Shown: positions 13,066-23,761 of the stretch, piece after piece | Numbering within the stretch: position 1 is the stretch's first letter | Layout of the letters: each line of letters starts with the position of its first letter | From: Neodontobutis hainanensis | Lineage: Eukaryota; Chordata; Actinopteri; Gobiiformes; Odontobutidae | NCBI GenBank assembly: GCA_024349245.1 | Contig: JALDNG010000005.1 | Coordinates: 22,145,511 to 22,209,510 of the forward strand | DNA length: 64,000 nucleotides | Direction of reading: 5' to 3' | Program-made: the position numbers and the translations under genes | Notes under the pieces: generated by a model | Database searches by the model: none | What the model was told of the DNA's origin: nothing | What the model saw: the letters and a program-made list of their open reading frames with translations, nothing else

Positions 13066-13437
13066 CAGACAAAAAAAGATCTACAGCAAAAAATCATAGC
13101 CCTATTGTGTTTGCACGGTAAAGGAGGCAAAGGACTACAGATACATCCACGGCTGCAGAGTAACATTTTACAGGTCCGACTAAAGTCTCATGGGGGACTT
13201 CAAGTGTTCAAGGAGTGTTCTTCAAGATGACCCTCGGACCCCTGGTCTTCTACCTGGTGTTGTTCCGCCTCCCTCACCTGAATTAGCCCAGACACAACTC
13301 TGCAGAGGACAGGTGTCTCAGCCATGTGCCCACTTTCCTGTCCTCTGTCTCTCTCATAAGGAACCATTATGTGTAGGCCTCATGCAGCAGAAGTCTAGCC
13401 TGTTTTGTTATTTATCAGAGCAACTCCAGAATATCTA
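13066..13437 (+). pseudogene. Last coding exon of the TTAA-family transposon gene, decayed
   Basis: After an acceptor (TTCCACAG) the sequence reads in shifting frames through KEAKDYRYIHGC and then DDPRTPGLLPGVVPPPSPEL and AQTQLCRGQVS. Equivalent decayed text is at 2240-2360 (+) and 61650-61790 (-). Frameshifts lie near 13130 and 13200. It is C-terminal in the family protein; its role is unknown. Confidence 0.5.
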
Positions 13438-14698
13438 GGTGCACTAATCTAACATGTTGAAGACATGTTTGTTACCTCTCAAACACTGTGTGCATCTGTA
13501 TTACATTCCTTTGTAAATTGATGAAATCAATATTACTGTCAAAACACCAATGCATTTTCTTTTTTTTATTTCTCTCTCTCTTTGTGGGACATGACTTCAG
13601 CCACGTAAAGGGCAGCAATAGAAGAGAGTGCTTTCATGGAACATGTCTTTAGAGTAAATATATACAGAAAACAGTTAAATTATATATTTATGTATCTTCA
13701 AAATGTGTAACATTTGTAAATAGAGAACAAGGAGTAATAAATAATCTCTATCTTTTGAGGTAGTCACTCAAATTATTATGTGTATATGAGATGTTTATCT
13801 ACAAAAAACTACTTTTACAGAAACAAGTAAATGTATAGGTAGTGGATAATTGTTAATTCACTCTAAAGGGGCTTCTTTGAAACTTATAATTACTAAATGA
13901 GTCTGGGTATTTCTCCCCAATTCAAATGTGGCTGGAGGCCTACATCCAGACAATGTTCCATGTGGGCCTTCCTGCTGAGACACCCTACTGGATCCTGTCT
14001 GCAGCATTTGTTTTCCAGGTCTGTTGACCTGACCCGGCAGTTCAAACAGGTGCACCACGCTGGCTGACCCGACTGGGTATGATTGGTCCTGGTGTGGTCT
14101 AGAGAAGCCCCTGGCAGACGAGTTACAACAACCTGGAGAACTTCATCCTTCTCCTCCTGCGACAGTCTTTCTAACGGTTCATAAAAATGGAACAACAAGC
14201 ACTGTTTAGTTCAGAGGTTTATTTGTGTGTGTGTGTGATCATTTCTAGATATATGACCAACCTGCCTCTGTTGTCCTGCAGCAGCTGTGCCACCCTCAGT
14301 CTGTCCTCTTCACTGACAGGCCCAGCTCCTCTTCTTCTGCACCTCTTGCTCTCCCCTCGCTCTCCCCCTTCTTCACTCACGATCAGTGCTCTCTTCCACC
14401 GGAGCTTGAGTCCTGATTTGGAAAAAAATATTGCATATCTGTATTTTTATATTGCTAAACTTCATGTTTGAGGTATTCTGAACAACACCAACAGTAAAAT
14501 AAACAATGATAAGCTAAAATTATACTGTGAGGTTACATTTATGATGTCTCAAAATAATGCAGGACCAATTCATTACAGTAATAGTAATAACCTAGAAACA
14601 AGCTAAATGAGTTGACAGTCACACGTTGGTGCAAAGACTCGTCCAAATAACAACAGTAATAGTAACACATGAACAGTATCCTGTCTGATAAAAGTTCA

Positions 14699-14706
14699 CT
14701 AACTTT
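14699..14706 (+). other. Left 8-bp target-site duplication (ctaacttt) of the large transposon
   Basis: The same 8 bases follow the right end at 27564-27571. Removing the element restores ttcactaactttagtcgttc, which matches the uninterrupted family copy at 485-506. Confidence 0.92.
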
Positions 14707-15140
14707 ACTGCGGTCAAGCCATCCCCGGTTCGCAAAACACCAGTCAAGCCAGCCCGTCTTTATTTGAGTGCACCCGTATTAGATGTTTTACGGTAATGCA
14801 AGGAAACAGCGCCTAGACGTCCTCCCGAACTGATAAATGTTCGTTTTTTACATTTTCAACTCTCGGTAGCTGCGTCTCTTTTGACAGTTAATATTCAGTT
14901 TTTTTTTTTATCATAAATATATATAATTCACAAACTCAGCAATGAATTCCGTTTTGAAACGTTAACTTTATGTTGCAATGATACAACAATGTTTTTGTTA
15001 AATTTCAAATAAATGTCAAAATAATATTAAAGCATGTAATTTAGGAACAGTCTAATGCAGAATTACAAAATAAAAGCCCCCTGATAATTCTGAATTTTTT
15101 TTACACCAAATTTATTTAATTGATTAAAAGTAAACTTGCA
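14707..15140 (+). repeat. Left outer terminal inverted repeat (unique part)
   Basis: Pairs with 27130-27563 in inverted orientation, including the words tgttttacggtaatgcaagg and gcgcctagacgtcctcccga. A few indels and mismatches separate the arms. Confidence 0.9.
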
Positions 15141-15900
15141 GCTGCCAAAGAGTAATTCCACGTTTAGTGAGTAGCAGAGGACCCCTTGATGCTCTCCAGA
15201 AAATTTCAGAACAATCTGATGTAGCATTCCAAAATAAAAGCCCCCTGAAAATTCATAATTTTCATAATAAATTGACCAAATTTAGATTTGATTTTATAGA
15301 AAACTACTAATTGCCAAAGGGTCATTCCACTTCTGGTGTGTAGCAGATGACCTCCTGATGCTCTCAGGAAATTTCAGAACAATCTGATGTAGCATTTCAA
15401 AATAAAGGTCAAACAAAAATTCATAATTTTCATAAAAATGACCAACTTTAGATTTGATTTTATAAAAACTACTAATTGCCAAAAGGTCATTCCACTTCTG
15501 GTGTGTAGCAGATGACCTCCTGATGCTCTCCAGGAAATTTCAGAAGAATCTGATGTAGCATTTCAAAATAAAGGTCAAACAAAAATTCATAATTTTCATA
15601 AAAAAATGACCAACTTTAGATTTGATTTTATAAAAAACTACTAATTGCCAAAGGGTCATTCCACTTCTGGTGTGTAGCAGAGGACCTCCTGGTGCTCTCC
15701 AGGAAATTTCAGAACAATCTGATGTAGCATTTCAAAATAAAGGTCAAACAAAAATTCATAATTTTCATAATATATTGACCAAATTTAGATTTGATTTTAT
15801 AAAAAACTAGTAATTGCCAAAGGGTCATTCCACGTCTGGTGTGTAGCAGAGGACCTCCTGGTGCTCTCCAGGAAATTTCAGAACAATCTGATGTAGCATA
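15140..15900 (-). repeat. Left-arm satellite array, five 169-bp-type monomers
   Basis: The marker word aaatttcaga starts at 15201, 15369, 15535, 15704 and 15873, so spacing is 166-169 bp. Monomers are inverted relative to the right arm. The outermost monomer is the divergent form also found outermost on the right (cccttgatgctctccag). Confidence 0.92.
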
Positions 15901-16173
15901 TTAAAAAAATTATTACACTAAACTTATCACACTAAAGTACAATGATAATTTCTTTATTACAAACAATATTAACGTCCCAAAAAAAATCTAAAATTTATTA
16001 ACGCCACAGTCAAAAATATATTAGAATAAAAATAACCCTAATTTATCATAACTTATTTAGATAATAAAAAAAAACACAACTAAGTTAAAACTGTATACGT
16101 CAAAACAATTCAACACACCAAACCAGAAACCTTTAAGTAGTATAAGGGTAATATATAAGAGTATAAGGAACTA

Positions 16174-16462
16174 TTATATTTCTAAACATAAAGAGCAATT
16201 CCATTTGCTAGTTCTCATATTTTTAAGGTCCTCTTCTGTCTTTCCAAGGCATTTCTCATGGTACCACCGTATGCACGTGTCACATTGAATCTGTTGTGCA
16301 ATATATATATTTTATTAGTAATATATATGTGTAATATACAATGGCAACTCTTAATTCAATTTACAAATTATTTCAAATAATTTACCCAATCTATTGTTGG
16401 AGGTCCCGATCCAGGAGGCTTTGCTTGGGAACACATGGAACACATGTTGTCCATATCAAAAA
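16174..16462 (-). pseudogene. Transposon gene exons 19-20: C-terminal PHD finger and stop
   Basis: Exon 16386-16462 reads DMDNMCSMCSQAKPPG ... TIDW. Exon 16174-16290 reads IQCDTCIRWYHEKCLG ... SKWNCSLCLEI and then TAA (16174-16176). Together they give the C4-H-C3 zinc pattern of a PHD finger: C-x2-C, C-x2-C, H-x3-C, C-x2-C. The Trp between the last ligands is also typical. PHD fingers bind histone H3 tails; here the likely job is chromatin targeting, by analogy only. Splice sites are clean. Confidence 0.88.
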
Positions 16463-16713
16463 CTAAAATACATAAAATTACATACATTTCATTAATGATT
16501 ACAACTCCGAGTTTTAGAGTGGTGTGAAAACATATATTTTTGTTTTTAAATGTGTTTACTTCTGAAATGTGTCTATTTCATCATATTTACAGAACGTAAT
16601 CTCACTCTTTTGGTAAGTTTACAGATGAAAAGCAGAACTTACAGCTACAAGACATCTATCTAATATGAGTGGATTGTATTTTTCTTGTAGTACTTACATT
16701 AAAACTTACTAAC

Positions 16714-16830
16714 CTGAAGCCTTCAGTATTTGAAGAGCCATGTCTTTCGCATTTTTGCCATTTCCTTTTTTGACGTCCCAAATGTGACTTCTTGAACATA
16801 TGGAAAGGATTCCATAAGTGCCTTTGCCAT
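16714..16830 (-). pseudogene. Transposon gene exon 18: end of the Ulp1 domain, with a frameshift
   Basis: Starts MAKALMESFPYVQE after the acceptor CTTCATGCAG and ends at the donor TCAG|GTTAGT. In the running frame it stops soon after KMRKTW. One frame over, the last part reads DMALQILKAS, a typical ending of Ulp1-like domains in such proteins. One base appears to be missing around 16742-16749. The exon length is one short of that needed to keep phase with the next exon. Confidence 0.75.
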
Positions 16831-16930
16831 CTGCATGAAGCCATTGAAACCAGTGTGACCAGTACAGTTAGGACCTATAAGTGATTACTGGGAATTGTGT
16901 CTACATCTAATTACTTTATTAAAGCCTTAC

Positions 16931-18041
16931 CATTACCACAAATACTCCACAACTACAGCTATCCTGCTGAATTGGATGTTTCAAAACTCCTCCCTTCCAT
17001 TTTATGTCCACCCATTCCTTCTTCCTTAATTCCAGGTATTTTCTGAGAAAGGTGTTTTGATAAATTAAAAAAACATGTATTTGAAGAGCAAATGATTCAA
17101 TAATCTTTTAGAACTGGTTATTAGTATGATGAACAACAGATTGTGATTGCAATTAAAGATGACTTGATTAACAACCGTTTACATTACCGTAATCTTTTGG
17201 CAGCACAATTTGAATCCTTTTGCTCTGTGAAGCTTGCTGCTGGATCCACAAGAAATACACATCCGTTGACTGCATTAATATACTAAAGAACATTAAAAAT
17301 ATTTTAGGGTTTACAGAAAAAAGGCTTGGTTTTAATATGTAAAACGCATAATTCATCAACTAACCAGTAGTTTCCAGTGAGCACCCTTAATATTAACAAA
17401 GGACATAATTCCCTGGTATTGGTCAAACCTTGCCTGTTAAAAATGTAATTATGTTTTCAGTTTAAAGTCTAACCAAATTGTTGGTGAACAGTTCATTGTC
17501 ACATCACTCATTTTACCGTGCTCCGGCTAAAGCGTTTAACCTTCTCCTCTTTGTCAAACAGTATCACACCCGCAGTGTAGTGGTCAAGAATATAGAGAGT
17601 GCTTTCCATCTTCAGACCACACACTAATACATTAAGGAGGCCTTCGATTATCTATAGTGGTGGAAAAAAATGTTATATAGTTCAAATTTTTCAATAAATA
17701 AAAAAATTATATATTTTGCTCTATCATTAGCATTTACGAAAGCATACTGCACTTCTTATAACACAGTTTAAAAGTAGTTATCAATTTCAGTCTTGGATGT
17801 TTGTTATTATTATAAATTGAATAAGAAATGTTTTGAAATTTACGTTTTAAAAGAAATGTTATGAATAAAACTCATTCCTCAAGGATTACTAAGGATATAA
17901 TAATACCTCGCCAGTTAACCATTGGTGGGGACGAAGTGAACACAGCTCACTGTGGTGGATGATTAATGACTGTCCCTGTCGCTGGGTCGGTAGCACAGAA
18001 ACCACTACCTCTGTGTCTTTTTGTTTCCAAAGAGATTCAAG
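16931..18041 (-). pseudogene. Transposon gene exons 13-17: Ulp1/SENP-type cysteine protease domain
   Basis: Exons 17907-18041, 17517-17651, 17365-17433, 17188-17282 and 16931-17042 join in frame. In order they give LCSLRPHQWLTGE and IIEGLLNVLV (substrate-channel start), KGAHWKLL (catalytic His), VFLVDPAASF (catalytic Asp) and HPIQQDSCSCGVFVVM (oxyanion Gln and catalytic Cys). This is the complete catalytic set of C48 peptidases, which process SUMO or ubiquitin-like proteins. The domain is about 215 residues, near the usual size. A C-terminal Ulp1 domain is the feature that gave Zisupton its name. No mutation is seen inside the domain. Confidence 0.93.
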
Positions 18042-18222
18042 CTGTAGGTGATAAGAATACAAATATAAAAATGTAGGTATAATCCCTTTTACACTATTAT
18101 TTAAAACTAAAGTATATTTTTGACATTGTAGTAGATGTAAGAATAGTATACATGTAATTAATGATATTGTTCATGAAAGTATCTTGTTATCAGTTGAGTG
18201 CAAACCATAATGAGTTGCTTAC

Positions 18223-18954
18223 ATTTTCCAGAGTCTGTGTCTGTGTTACTTCTTGTGGTTTGTGAAAAATCTTCTGACATGCTGTTTGTAGCGCCTTCAC
18301 AGTCAGCCTTTGGTTGCTTACCAGGTTTATTGTTAGAGGAGTTGTCGGTAGGTCTTGCTCATGGAATTTTTTAATAGCCTGTACAATGGTTTCAGAGCAT
18401 GGTTGTATTGGAAAGTTAAAGATGCCAGAACTTATAGCTTGTATGGCAACAGTGGCAAGTTTCATGTTAATGACTTCCATCAAAATGTTTCGGACTGTCT
18501 GTTCTAAGTCCTTTTTTGCTGTTATTAAGCTGGCCTTTGTTGCATGAGGAGTTAGACACGGGCCAACAGCGTGTATGAGTTTTTTGCAGGGTAGGTTTCC
18601 AGGGTTAGTGACAAGAGTGTCTCCAATTTTTAAAGGACCAAATGTCGTTATGTAGTCACTGCACTCCTGTTGAATCTGTGGTCCTCCAGCTTGACTCAAT
18701 GCAAGCGCTAGACCACCACCATGCTGAAGATTGTTATTGGCTGCATTTACCACAACCTCAACTTTAAATTTTGTGAGGTCAGCCTCCCACACACAGACCT
18801 CAACATTTTTGTCCAAATAAATGGAAAATTGGAGATTTTGCTGTGGTTGTTGATGTGTTGATGCCCAGTTTTGAGATCTGTCATCAGGTAGCACACCAGA
18901 TGGAGATGGCTGTGCCTTTTTGGAGGGGAGGCTTACCAGTACAGGAGGTTCTGC
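18223..18954 (-). pseudogene. Transposon gene exon 12: macro domain (ADP-ribose binding)
   Basis: A 244-codon exon, phase 0 on both sides (acceptor CTTCCAAAAG, donor AAT|GTAAGC). After a Ser/Pro/Gln-rich linker of about 55 residues, a full macro domain follows. It shows VEVVVNAANNNL and HGGGLALALSQAGG (ligand loop 1), GDTLVTNPGNLPCKKLIHAVGP split by normal spacing, and AISSGIFNFP (loop 2). These are the residues that contact ADP-ribose in macro domains. GGGLALAL, SSGIF-x-FP and the following C-x-x-TIV recall macro domain 1 of PARP9, an interferon-response protein. It is open and frame-consistent with the exons on both sides, so it is part of the transposon protein rather than a separate gene. 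Whether it binds or hydrolyses ADP-ribose is not known. Confidence 0.92.
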
Positions 18955-19419
18955 CTTTTGGAAGAATGAAAAGAACAATTGTTGAAACATAGCAAATAAA
19001 ATTAAACAAACACAGACACACAAACACACACACATCTAAAAAATAAAAGATACCCACTTTTTCCCATTAGAGCCTGTGTCTAAACATCTGTAATATTGCT
19101 CATCTCCTTTATTTAAACATTATTAATTACTACTTTGGAAATTGATTTAAATGTATAATATTATAGTTTTGGAGCAGCTGTACTACTGCACTTTAATGGC
19201 AGTAGTTGCTGCGTTCTTAAATAAAGCCACATACAGTGTATTTACAAAGGCGATCAGCTTTATATTCAAAAAGTTTTATGTAACAAACAGAAGTTTTGGT
19301 TTTAAAATTTCTTTTTTGGAAAGTATTTTACATTATTTAAAAATGTTTTAAAAACACTTGTGTGTTCAGAGCAATGTTCAGATATAAATGTTAAGTAATA
19401 GGAAAGAAATAACCTTAAC

Positions 19420-20737
19420 ATTTGTTTGAGTTGTTTTGAAGGTAAAGGGTTTGTTGATTGAGGAGACATATCTTCCTCTCTTTTTTTGGTGACGCTCTTT
19501 CCATTTTTCCAACTCCACTCTAAATGTCTGCATAAAAAAAAGTTAGAAGTACTATTAAAGTTAGTAAACTCTACAATAAAACAGTTACTGCATATTTTTT
19601 AACTGGCTAAAACGTCTTAACCTAGTGGGTATAAAACACATTTACATGAAATATAAATTATCTCTTAATACATGCTGCTTTTGAAATCACTGCTGCGAGT
19701 AACATACTGCAAAACAAAATCAATCCGCTTTTAAAGATATGTTACAAACCTTTCTTTGTTTATCACGCATGGAGTCCTCAAATTCTCTTAATTGTGCTGT
19801 GTGGCTCCTCTGGTAATGGATGACAAAGTCATCCAGTCTTGAAAATTGCCGTGAGTGTAGACGGATGTGTTTAAGATCCCACTGGCTTTTCTCCATTATG
19901 CCCTGGGTTTTGTTGTCCTCTGTGATGTTCTGCAATCAAGAGTAATTTATAGTAAAATAGGTTTATTTTCAAATGTCATAATTTTGTAGACATGAATTGA
20001 CTTACTTGTCTTTGAATATGTCTTAGACGCTGGTATTTTTTTGAATACTCCGTGTATACTGGTCCTTGTCCATGCCTGCCAAGGTCACCTGTTTAGTGTT
20101 GTTTTATAAATGATCAGTAACACATAAATAAATTTTATGATTAATTACTTGCTGATAAATCACCTAACCTAGCATAATCCCACTCCACAGTGCTGCGTAG
20201 GGCAGCATGAATTTGGCCATGTAATGTATAAGACCCTTGCAAAAATACAAGTTTGGGTCACCCTTTGTAATGATCGGAGCCTCTGCTGTCAGCTTTCGGT
20301 AGTGTTTGGCAAAGCAGTTTGTCCCAAGAACTTCCTAAAATAAAATAAAAATAAAAATTTATAAAGGAAAAAAATCAATCTATCTATCTATCTGATATAT
20401 TTAGATAGATCTAGATAGATAGATATCTGTTACAGATATCAATTGACCACTAAGGCTTGTTTTAAAATGTATGCACAAGATTCACATTTGTACAAGATCT
20501 GTTACCTCCACGTCATCAACCTGCATAGATGTAGCAGGCTCAACCAAATCTTGTTCAAAAATGCTCTTCTGCATCAATTTTTGCAGATTTTGAAAATGTT
20601 TTCGGGTGCCTGGTCCACTGCATGGACTACCAAAAAGAATGGTAGCACTGAGAAGCATTTCATCGAGTTCTGCAAGGCTGCTAGCTGTTGTTAGCAGACC
20701 AATAACATGCATTGCCAGTTGGTAATGCTTTGGTGCA
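19420..20737 (-). pseudogene. Transposon gene exons 7-11: C-terminal half of the transposase
   Basis: Five exons (20506-20737, 20169-20334, 20006-20088, 19750-19929, 19420-19527) join in frame. They include HYQLAMHVIGLLTTASSLAE, then KFMLPYAALWSGIM, then the block QGIMEKSQWDLKHI. The Glu in IMEKSQWDLK (about residue 712) sits where the third catalytic residue of DDE transposases lies in the pattern E-x-x-(F/W)-x-x-x-K. The last exon is strongly basic (RHQKKRGRY). The inference of E as catalytic is by motif likeness only. Confidence 0.75.
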
Positions 20738-21076
20738 CTGTAGGAAAAAAAATAGTAAACACTAGTAGTAATCATCTTAATAACTGTAACTTGTTTTTCT
20801 ATACCTTTACTAACATACAAAGTCAAAGATAATTAATATCTAAATTTGAGATTTTATCATCAGTTTTTGATATAATTATGACCTGATAAATCAGGATGTG
20901 AAATTTGCAGTACCTACATAAAAAGAACTGTAACACCGTCAGTTTTCATTACAATCAAGTGCTTGTGTCTAAGTTTTACAGTTTAAATAATGAACTATGA
21001 CTTTAGAAGACAGTATAATATATTTTGTTTTGGTACAGTGTTTAGACGCAGTAATAAACTAGTAATCCTTACTTAC

Positions 21077-22214
21077 AATTTTTTACACATGTCTTTCGCA
21101 TTTTTCATGATGTGGCTTAGACAGCGGTGCAGTATTGGCAAATCCAAGTCGGCCTGCTTTGCCTGTCCTGTGGCAATTGCAAAATATCTATCCAGTGTGT
21201 CATTCAAATTTTTCTGGGCAAATGAAATACATATTGCCTTCATTATTACCATGGACCCATCACAAATAAGCATGACTGGCACACGAAGGCCTCTTCCAAA
21301 AGTCTTGCCACCTCAGTTTGAAAGGCCTCCAGAAAATAGTGAACAGAGGCTGTTGTGTGGTCACATGTTAGATATGTAGCCACTGCAAAGGGGGGCTTGG
21401 ATTTTTGGGGATTTCTAACAACAAGCTCATAGACATAAAAGGGAGGATAACCCTCCTCCTTCTTCTTTATTGAGCCGGTGGCATCCAGATAAACAATGTC
21501 CTCCCGACAGCGCTCCTGAAATATCTCAATGCTCTGCTGGGACCACAGCATCACACCTTTTGGATCCTGCAGCACTTTTTGAAGGACGTTATCTGGATTT
21601 TTTTTTTTTTCATCAATTATAAGCTGGAGGCTTATTAATTCATTATTGTGTGGTCTTGTTTTTTGACGAGCCTCAAAACCAATGTTTTTTAGTATCTGCG
21701 GAGAGGGAGCCTCATCACGACATCCAGATATCATAACATCCTCCTCCAATTTTACGAGATTCTCCAGGTACATTGCCCGTGGCAGCTGACTCTGTAATTG
21801 AAGCCCAAGTTTATCTCTGTTGCTGGCCCTCACAGGGCGTCTCTGAAGCTCTGTACAACTGTGTTTGGCTTCTTTACCATCAAAGTTTACATTTGCCTTA
21901 AGGTCTTTAATAGTAACAGTTGCAGTTACTGAGCAGTCCTCAAAATTGCAATATGCAAGACACCAGAAATCTGGACCTTGTCTCTTGGAGCCTAAAGTCT
22001 TCAATCTGTGTCTCTTAAATGAAAATGAACAAAAGGGATGGATTGTCCTCAGACCTTTGGCAATGACATTGGTCCACTCCAACCCTTTAAAGCCACTCTT
22101 GGTCCTTTTTTCATTAATCTCCTCCCATTCTTTTTTGGGTATAAAAAAAAAAGTTGGTGGGGTGGGAAGACTTATTTTCACAAAGCCATCTTCCCCTGTA
22201 TTGCTTATGGACAC
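21077..22214 (-). pseudogene. Transposon gene exon 6: zinc-binding region and DDE-type transposase core
   Basis: The longest exon (1,138 bp). A Cys/His cluster near residues 245-280 (FWCLAYCNFEDC ... KHSC) resembles the WRKY/GCM/FLYWCH-type zinc-binding unit placed before the catalytic core in MULE-like transposases. DIVYLDATGSI (about residue 403) and PVMLICDGSM (about residue 477) carry the first two predicted catalytic Asp residues. These two motifs are in different frames: a one-base loss in a four-T run (aaaa on the plus strand, 21298-21301) shifts the frame between them. The exon length is also one short of what the splice phases require. Donor is AATT|GTAAGT, acceptor CTTATAG. Confidence 0.85.
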
Positions 22215-22377
22215 CTATAAGAAAAAGGCACTGCATTATTCCGAAAGCTTTACAATTAAGTGACTACATTGAGCAAATTAATTTAAAACCCCCTTTCTAA
22301 CAAGTTTTTACATAGAAAGAGTGGTGAAGCACTATTTGAAATTCAACAGTATGTGACAAACAAATCAAATGGCTTAC

Positions 22378-22578
22378 ATCTGCGGGAGCCTGCTCATGTT
22401 CCTTTGTTGGAACACTGGTGTCCTGCTCTGGAGGAGTTGGAACACTGGTGTCCTGCTCTGGAGGAGTTGGAACACTGGTGTCCTGCTCTGGAGGAGTTGG
22501 AACACTGGTGTCCTGCTCTGGAGGAGATGGAACACTGGTGTCCTGCTCTGGAGGAGAGGTGGACAGAGTCTGCAGGTC
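22378..22578 (-). pseudogene. Transposon gene exon 5: five-copy decapeptide repeat
   Basis: A 30-bp minisatellite (unit gaacactggtgtcctgctct + ggaggagttg) at 22408-22557 encodes, on the minus strand, five tandem copies of SPPEQDTSVP or TPPEQDTSVP. The exon is 67 codons, phase 0 at both ends (acceptor ACACATAG, donor GAT|GTAAGC). The repeat is Pro/Ser/Thr-rich, acidic and probably unstructured. The units are nearly identical in DNA, so the array is young and its copy number is likely variable. Confidence 0.85.
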
Positions 22579-22760
22579 CTATGTGTAAAATGCAAATAGG
22601 AATAAAAGATGGTATGAAACAGTATTTGAAATTTAACAGTATGTGATAAAACAAGGCTCTGCAAAGGGAGAGAGGAGTGTTTGACAGAGCGCTAGTATAA
22701 TATTTGTTTGTGTGTGTGTGTATAAATAAACAAATACATAATCATTTTGTGTTGACTAAC

Positions 22761-23064
22761 CTCATTTGGACACTGTTTTTGTGGGAATCCATGTCCTTTC
22801 TGTAAGATGTTAAATTAATGCTTCAAGATGAAAATAACACATAAATGTCAAATAGTATTTCCTTCAGATACACACCTCATGAATGGCATGAGATTTTTGG
22901 ATTCTATAGCGATTTTTTTTGTTGTTAGGTATTCCAAGAGCAACACATGTTTGGCCCCAGAATCCTTGCTGAATTGATGCATTTTCATCTGATGAAGTGC
23001 CCTTTTTTCTCTGACATTCCACAATGTCAATAATATTATTAATTCCAATGTGTTTGGTTTTATT
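22761..23064 (-). pseudogene. Transposon gene exons 3 and 4: N-terminal region
   Basis: Exon 3 (22876-23064, 63 codons) includes IIDIVECQRKKGTSSDENAS and ends in SHAIHE. Exon 4 (22761-22799) is a 13-codon microexon, KGHGFPQKQCPNE. Both are phase 0 with clean splice sites (CTCAG and TTACAG acceptors; GAG|GTGTGT and GAG|GTTAGT donors). No domain is recognised; scattered Cys and basic residues could bind nucleic acid. Confidence 0.75.
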
Positions 23065-23159
23065 CTGAGAAAAGAGGCCACAGTAACAACATTCACAAGT
23101 AAATCATAATTTCGATAACATTAAAAGTGAGGATTTAATAAATAAATAAAACAAAATAC

Positions 23160-23761
23160 CCCAAATAACTTGAATGAGAACACTCTGTAAAAGAAAACGC
23201 ATATTTAGTGTAAAACACATTTCATTCTCTCAAACCATCTTTATTATGAACATATGTAATACATCCTTTAAAATTAAAATAGCTACAACGCTTCTTCTGC
23301 ACATTTATAGGCCTTAATTTACATTGGTCATTTGTAATAATAGTTTGGCTTAGTTTATCTTTTGGTCAAAATACTTAATGTTAGGCATTACGCTAATAGG
23401 CTACTAATCAGGCCAATACCTTGTATTTGGTAAAGATGTGAACCCTACAGAAATAAATGCATTAATCCACATCATCTTTCATAACAAGGCAATAAAGGGT
23501 CTGCAAACACGAGGGAAAAAAATGGAACCTCGTTATATTCACAAAATACCACATTAGGTTAACATACGCTATCCAAACAGGTTAATTATCTTGATGGTGC
23601 CCTAATAGACCAACATTGTAATTCGTGTTAATAAACAAACATGCCTTTAAACTTGAGGACCTAGTTAGGTCTATATTTTGAGCCTTTGTCAACTCTGAAC
23701 CAGGACGCAAAGACACTTGAAAGAACAAATGTACTTACCCTTGTTTGTGCGTCGCCATCAT
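23160..23761 (-). pseudogene. Transposon gene start: exons 1 and 2
   Basis: Two adjacent ATGs (23759-23761, 23756-23758) begin a 23-base exon (MMATHKQ) ending at a strong donor GG|GTAAGT. A 25-base exon at 23160-23184, after the acceptor TTTTCTTTTACAG, brings the frame correctly into exon 3. The first exon is likely. The second is supported only by phase and one good acceptor; its donor (GTATTT) is weak. Confidence 0.55.

Larger units (their letters stand above)
16174..23761 (-). pseudogene. Transposon gene: transposase-macro-Ulp1-PHD protein, 19 exons, two frameshifts
   Basis: Exons (high to low coordinate): 23739-23761, 23160-23184, 22876-23064, 22761-22799, 22378-22578, 21077-22214, 20506-20737, 20169-20334, 20006-20088, 19750-19929, 19420-19527, 18223-18954, 17907-18041, 17517-17651, 17365-17433, 17188-17282, 16931-17042, 16714-16830, 16386-16462, with the terminal exon 16174-16290 (so 20 segments if the weak 25-base exon is counted). 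All have GT-AG borders and compatible phases, except where single-base losses near 21300 and 16745 break the frame. The product would be about 1,320 residues. Predicted role: cut-and-paste transposition of this element in the nucleus, with accessory domains that bind ADP-ribose, cleave SUMO/ubiquitin-like modifiers and read chromatin. Macro and Ulp1 functions are inferred from conserved residues. Expression is not shown. Confidence 0.85.

Noticed and set aside
16739..21105. An 18-base identity (catgtctttcgcattttt) between the exons at 16714 and 21077
   Set aside because: The two are read in different frames and in AT-rich DNA; chance or a minor conversion cannot be told apart, so no claim is made.
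22353..22664. Open frames on the plus strand and in two other minus frames across the 30-bp repeat
   Set aside because: They arise because the repeat unit is a multiple of three; only the frame giving PPEQDTSVP joins the neighbouring exons by splice phase.
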